Shown in pieces: positions 58,051 to 64,000 of a DNA stretch of 64,000 nt (positions are counted from its first letter, which is position 1; each line of letters opens with the position of its first letter). The stretch is from Trypanosoma brucei gambiense DAL972 (lineage: Eukaryota; Euglenozoa; Kinetoplastea; Trypanosomatida; Trypanosomatidae). The notes under the pieces were generated by a model. The model worked only from the letters and a program-made list of their open reading frames with translations. It did no database searches and was not told the origin of the DNA. Both the position numbers and the translations under genes were made by a program. The DNA is taken from the NCBI RefSeq assembly GCF_000210295.1, contig NC_026735.1, positions 135,749-199,748 of the forward strand, given 5' to 3'.

Positions 58051-58112
58051 CTAAAATTTGGGGTAAAGGGGATGGAAAGAAATGAAAAAGAAGAGAGAAA
58101 ACCTGCAGGTAA
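58051..58112 (-). promoter_or_regulatory. Candidate trans-splice acceptor for TRM7
   Basis: The transcribed strand has a pyrimidine-rich tract at 58068-58112 followed by AG at 58052-58051, giving a 5' UTR of about 300 nt. Confidence 0.5.
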
Positions 58113-58205
58113 ACGTTAAGACCAGTTCTCGCATGAATCAACCCGGTTGAACTTCTGCAATTCCTCTCTTGTGTGCAACTTGTGCACGTGGGTATATTCC
58201 GGTTA

Positions 58206-58505
58206 TCACCCCTCCAGATATAACAAGATTAAAAGGAAGAAAAAAAAAAGACGGAAAAAGAGGCTGGTAGGAATCTCACTTTGTGCCTTCCCGGCAGTTT
58301 GTAATAAACAACTCATAGTAATAATAATGATAATGATAATGATGATGATGATGATAAAAATAAAAATAATGGAGAAAATAAAGTTGAACCTCCACAGTAA
58401 GTTCACCTCAGACTCAAGCCGCACATGCGAAAAGGATCCACTTGCGGCCAACACCACATCTTTGGCCTTTTCAAATCCCTTCACTTTCATTCCACCCCCA
58501 CCCAT
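58206..58505 (-). CDS. Doubtful short frame: possible small membrane protein
   Basis: A 99-codon ATG frame. Residues 1-42 ('MGGGGMKVKGFEKAKDVVLA...') look protein-like and start with a potential N-myristoylation context. Two hydrophobic segments follow: an isoleucine run encoded by an ATT/ATC repeat (~43-62) and a Phe/Leu run encoded by a pyrimidine tract (~82-95). A pyrimidine tract and AG at 58572-58571 lie 65 nt upstream, but a 21-codon upstream frame in another register intervenes. Both hydrophobic stretches could be mere by-products of repeats. I do not recognise it. Confidence 0.18.
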   Translation of the reverse strand: MGGGGMKVKGFEKAKDVVLAASGSFSHVRLESEVNLLWRFNFIFSIIFIFIIIIIIIIIIIITMSCLLQTAGKAQSEIPTSLFFRLFFFFLLILLYLEG

Positions 58506-58843
58506 TCATTACTGCAACAACTCTTCCTTCTTCCATCTGTCCGTTATTTACGGTTAGCGCACAATCCCTCCTTACAAAAGGAGGCAACAACAACAAACAA
58601 ACAAAAGGCAATAAGGCCTAACGGTGGTGCGCAGCATTACCGCAGGCGCATCGTGTCCGGCATCACATTTTCGCTTTCTCTTTTGCGCAACTGTTCCCTA
58701 ACCCACCACTCTTTGCTTTATATTTCTATACTCTCCATACACCTTCTAGTGTGGAGATACGTGTAGCACAATGTTTGTGGAAGGGAAGCGTGTCCAAATA
58801 AACTGAGGCCCCTTAGTGAAGTTCATTTAATCTATTATTTATT

Positions 58844-58866
58844 AATATATATATATATATATATAT
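58844..58866. repeat. (TA)n microsatellite
   Basis: About eleven TA dinucleotides in the region between UBC9 and TRM7. Confidence 0.9.
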
Positions 58867-60104
58867 TTCTCCTTCCCCCGTAATCTTGAAGCCACATCAT
58901 TGAGGCACAAGAATGAAGCAAGTTTGATATAAATGCAGTAGACTTAAACACAGTGAAGTGTGTCTGTGTGCGTGAGAAAGAGAAATAGAACAGAATTGGG
59001 TTCATTTACCAGCGCCATACCCTGCGCCTCCTCTCTTCTTTTTTTTCTCTTCTCACTTTCTCTCCTTTCACCACCGTTACAACACCCGCATATGAATATA
59101 TGCACGAGGGACACACCGCACAAACGAAGAAAAAAGGAAGAAAATGCAAATGACCGTACGTGAATTATCAATACATAGGATATATGTGTACACACGTTTT
59201 ACATAAGCATATATATACAAACTACGTGTGTGAAGGGGTCGCACCGTACCGCACATTTAATTACCCCCATTCCTCATCATAACACGTTGCACAGCTTCGT
59301 GACAAAACCTGCCCACCTAATTGCTGTTCAAACGAACAACCCAAATAAAACATAACCGAGATCAGCGCTGACGAACAAAGCCGCAGCCTTCACAATCAGT
59401 TGACAGTTATAAAAATAGAAGGATGGTGCAGGGTGGAAAATAGGTGAGCGAACTGTGACCTGCCACAAAAGAATGAAAGAAACAAAAGAAGAAAAAAAGG
59501 GAGAACACCAAACAAGAATGACAATAGCAATCCTCCTTCAAACAGGTGCACACATCGTTATCTCCCCTTCCCATTCAACCACGCATCCCCTTCATTCCCA
59601 TCAATACTCCAGAGGAAAAAGCAACAGGACCTCCAGGGCACGCACAAATAAAGGCCAGTCGTTACCTTCCCCTCCCTTAACATAGAAGAAAAAAAAATGA
59701 AGAAAACAAAAAGAAAAATAGAAAACCATTCCGGTGTTTTTGTTCCCCATCCTTGGAACCTTTGTTATCGTGCCACACGTTTCGACTCTTTCACTCCTAA
59801 TGGTGCCCTTTCCCCCCTTTTCTTCATGTCATATCCTTCTTTCATTTTCTTCTCTCACGGCCCACAACTTGTTTGGACGCTTTCCACCACTCTCGCCCGC
59901 CGAATGCTTTCCTCCTTCTTTCAGCACAACTCCCGCTCACACTATCACTTCGCGGTAGTTTGCATGTGAACCATACCTGATATCTTTGAACGCACAAATA
60001 TACAAAAACACGCGCTTCCTTATTCTCTTTGTTTCTTCACCCTTCTAGCCTGCTAAGGTGAGTATTATAAAACTTTAAATGTGTTTATTAGTCAACGTGC
60101 TTGC

Positions 60105-60701
60105 TTATACCCGCTTCCGGTGGTGCTTCGCCACCTCCTGCCGCACGCGTTCTTCATACTCTTGACGATCACGCGTGTACACACGAAATGGCTCTTCCTG
60201 AGCGGGGTCGTTGATGTTTGGGTTGTCCAGGAGCTCCTGTATCGCCAGTAGTATTTGCTTAATTGTAATACTCGGCCGCCAGTCCTTCTCCTCGTTGAGA
60301 ATGGAAAGACATACCGTTCCACTCGGGTAGACGTTGGGGTGAAAAAGTACCGGGTTAAACACACATTTAGGCGGCTTTGTCGGGTAATCCTCTGAAAAGT
60401 GGAGAAAGAGACGGAACTCACCACCTTCAAACGGAGTGCCTGGCTTCCCCGGTATTCCTGCTTCCCACTCAAGCAAGTCCAAGCCACCAGAGTTGTCGCC
60501 AGCAGTCTGGCTACTGCCACTCCCCTGATGCGTTTGGGGGGCCGCTGATGACTTGGCCAGCGCAGTAAGGACATTATTCGGTTGTTGATGCTGCACACTT
60601 TTGATTTCCCGCGGTTTCGCCCAAAAGCCAAAAGGTCGCTCCTTACGCCATGCTTTGCGCTCCTCTCGTAGGCGTGACTGAGCTAAAGATAGCCCGGACA
60701 T
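60105..60701 (-). CDS. UBC9: SUMO-conjugating enzyme E2 UBC9
   Basis: A 198-residue E2 that accepts SUMO from the E1 and transfers it to lysines of (mostly nuclear) targets. The N-terminal helix '[17 protein letters not shown]' and the core '[20 protein letters not shown]', '[24 protein letters not shown]', '[23 protein letters not shown]' are nearly identical to human UBC9; the catalytic cysteine is C131 with the HPN motif at 121-123. It is UBC9 rather than a ubiquitin E2 because of the long 'NEEKDWRP' loop and the basic N-terminal helix that binds SUMO. A ~35-residue Ser/Gln/Gly-rich insertion (~33-73) lengthens the beta1-beta2 loop, and the tail is basic ('KHHRKRV'). The start at 60701 agrees with homology. 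The position between TRM7 and KREPA1 carries no functional hint. Confidence 0.95.
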   Translation of the reverse strand: MSGLSLAQSRLREERKAWRKERPFGFWAKPREIKSVQHQQPNNVLTALAKSSAAPQTHQGSGSSQTAGDNSGGLDLLEWEAGIPGKPGTPFEGGEFRLFLHFSEDYPTKPPKCVFNPVLFHPNVYPSGTVCLSILNEEKDWRPSITIKQILLAIQELLDNPNINDPAQEEPFRVYTRDRQEYEERVRQEVAKHHRKRV

Positions 60702-61161
60702 GATACGTCAGACTTATTCGCTTTGTGATATGCGGCTCTGCAAAGTGGCCCGCTTCGTCTGATGACCTGCGCCGCTTGAGCGATTTCCTCACCTTACCAA
60801 CTGTTTCTTAGTTGCAGTGTAGAGTACGGTTCACGTAAAAAGGTTCAGCAACGAGAGGAGGATATTTAGAAATGGAAGTTAAGGTCGCATTGGGTTTCTT
60901 TAATCAACCAAAGAAGGGTGGGGGGGGGGGAGGGGAGGGGAGGGGTTCCGAGTTACTCATTGAACGTAGATCCAGAGCTTTAGGAGATTCAATCCAACAA
61001 CTGTGAGAGAATGCGTGCCAGCACCCCTTTCCCTCCTCGCCGCTCATCCGTTCCATTCTCCCATCGTTTGCTTGCTTTCTATTTCGGTGCGACACTGGTA
61101 TCCCCGCTGCCCTTTCCTTCATGGTTTCATCTCCAACCCAAAGTTTCCGCCGAAACTCCTT
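60702..61161 (-). other. Intergenic region between KREPA1 and UBC9
   Basis: UTR sequence with a G-rich run on the plus strand (60916-60945) just past the KREPA1 stop. A 72-codon frame at 60904-61122 is largely that run read as prolines. No gene seen. Confidence 0.55.

Positions 61162-64000
<2,839 letters not shown>

Larger units (their letters stand above)
57750..60104 (-). other. 2.35-kb intergenic region between UBC9 and TRM7
   Basis: Long UTR region. It contains a TRM7 acceptor near 58051, GAT/AAT-type repeats at 58320-58370, a (TA)n at 58844-58866 and pyrimidine-rich plus-strand blocks. A 99-codon transcribed-strand frame at 58206-58505 behind its own pyrimidine-AG is listed separately as doubtful. 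Confidence 0.55.

Noticed and set aside
58035..58060. GTTCGAGGC resembling a tRNA B box
   Set aside because: Flanking bases do not pair into a T stem and no A box lies at the right distance.

Overview
The window is nuclear DNA of a kinetoplastid, almost certainly Trypanosoma brucei or a close relative. Every supportable gene (17, one cut by the left edge) lies on the minus strand, has no introns, and sits behind a polypyrimidine tract followed by AG, as expected for one polycistronic unit matured by trans-splicing. The right-hand end carries the editosome zinc-finger protein KREPA1/MP81, which occurs only in kinetoplastids; its 762-residue length matches what I recall for the T. brucei protein. 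From memory, unchecked, ATM, CK2, RPN6, UBC9 and KREPA1 lie in this order on T. brucei chromosome 2. No strand switch, tRNA, rRNA, VSG gene, complete transposon or CRISPR-like array was seen.

Layout from left to right; transcription runs from right to left. 1-836: 3'-truncated unknown protein. 1.5-5.1 kb: tRNA exportin (exportin-T). 7.2-20.0 kb: a 4277-residue ATM/Tel1 kinase. 21.1-21.8 kb: SF3a subunit 2 of the U2 snRNP. 21.8-26.2 kb: 4.5 kb of AT-rich, low-complexity DNA without a gene. 26.2-29.9 kb: a CBM20-like/GDPD glycerophosphodiesterase. 31.6-33.7 kb: an ankyrin-RING protein. 34.5-38.7 kb: COG1. 39.5-42.1 and 44.9-47.2 kb: two related GT60-family type II membrane glycosyltransferases, the first without the metal-binding motif. 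Between these two, at 43.1-43.6 kb, is a small basic protein that reads like the SRP Alu-domain protein SRP14 (or SRP9). 47.6-49.6 kb: probable mitochondrial helical-repeat protein. 52.0-53.1 kb: CK2 alpha. 54.3-55.8 kb: RPN6. 56.5-57.7 kb: TRM7/FTSJ1 tRNA methyltransferase. 60.1-60.7 kb: SUMO E2 UBC9. 61.2-63.5 kb: KREPA1.

Adjacent genes are not linked by pathway; they are co-transcribed housekeeping functions (tRNA export and modification, DNA damage signalling, splicing, Golgi transport and glycosylation, protein turnover, SUMOylation, mitochondrial RNA editing), so regulation should be mostly post-transcriptional, through UTRs. Start codons were chosen as ATG and, where possible, downstream of a visible splice acceptor; this shortens several open frames (ATM, CK2, COG1, both GT60-region genes, the mitochondrial protein and KREPA1).

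The most interesting observation is the SRP14/SRP9-like gene: trypanosomatid SRP is described as lacking both Alu-domain proteins and using a tRNA-like RNA instead. Next are the GT60 paralogue without its DXD-type motif, the gene-free low-complexity tract, the very large ATM with a polyglutamine linker before FATC, and a possible short membrane-protein frame between UBC9 and TRM7.
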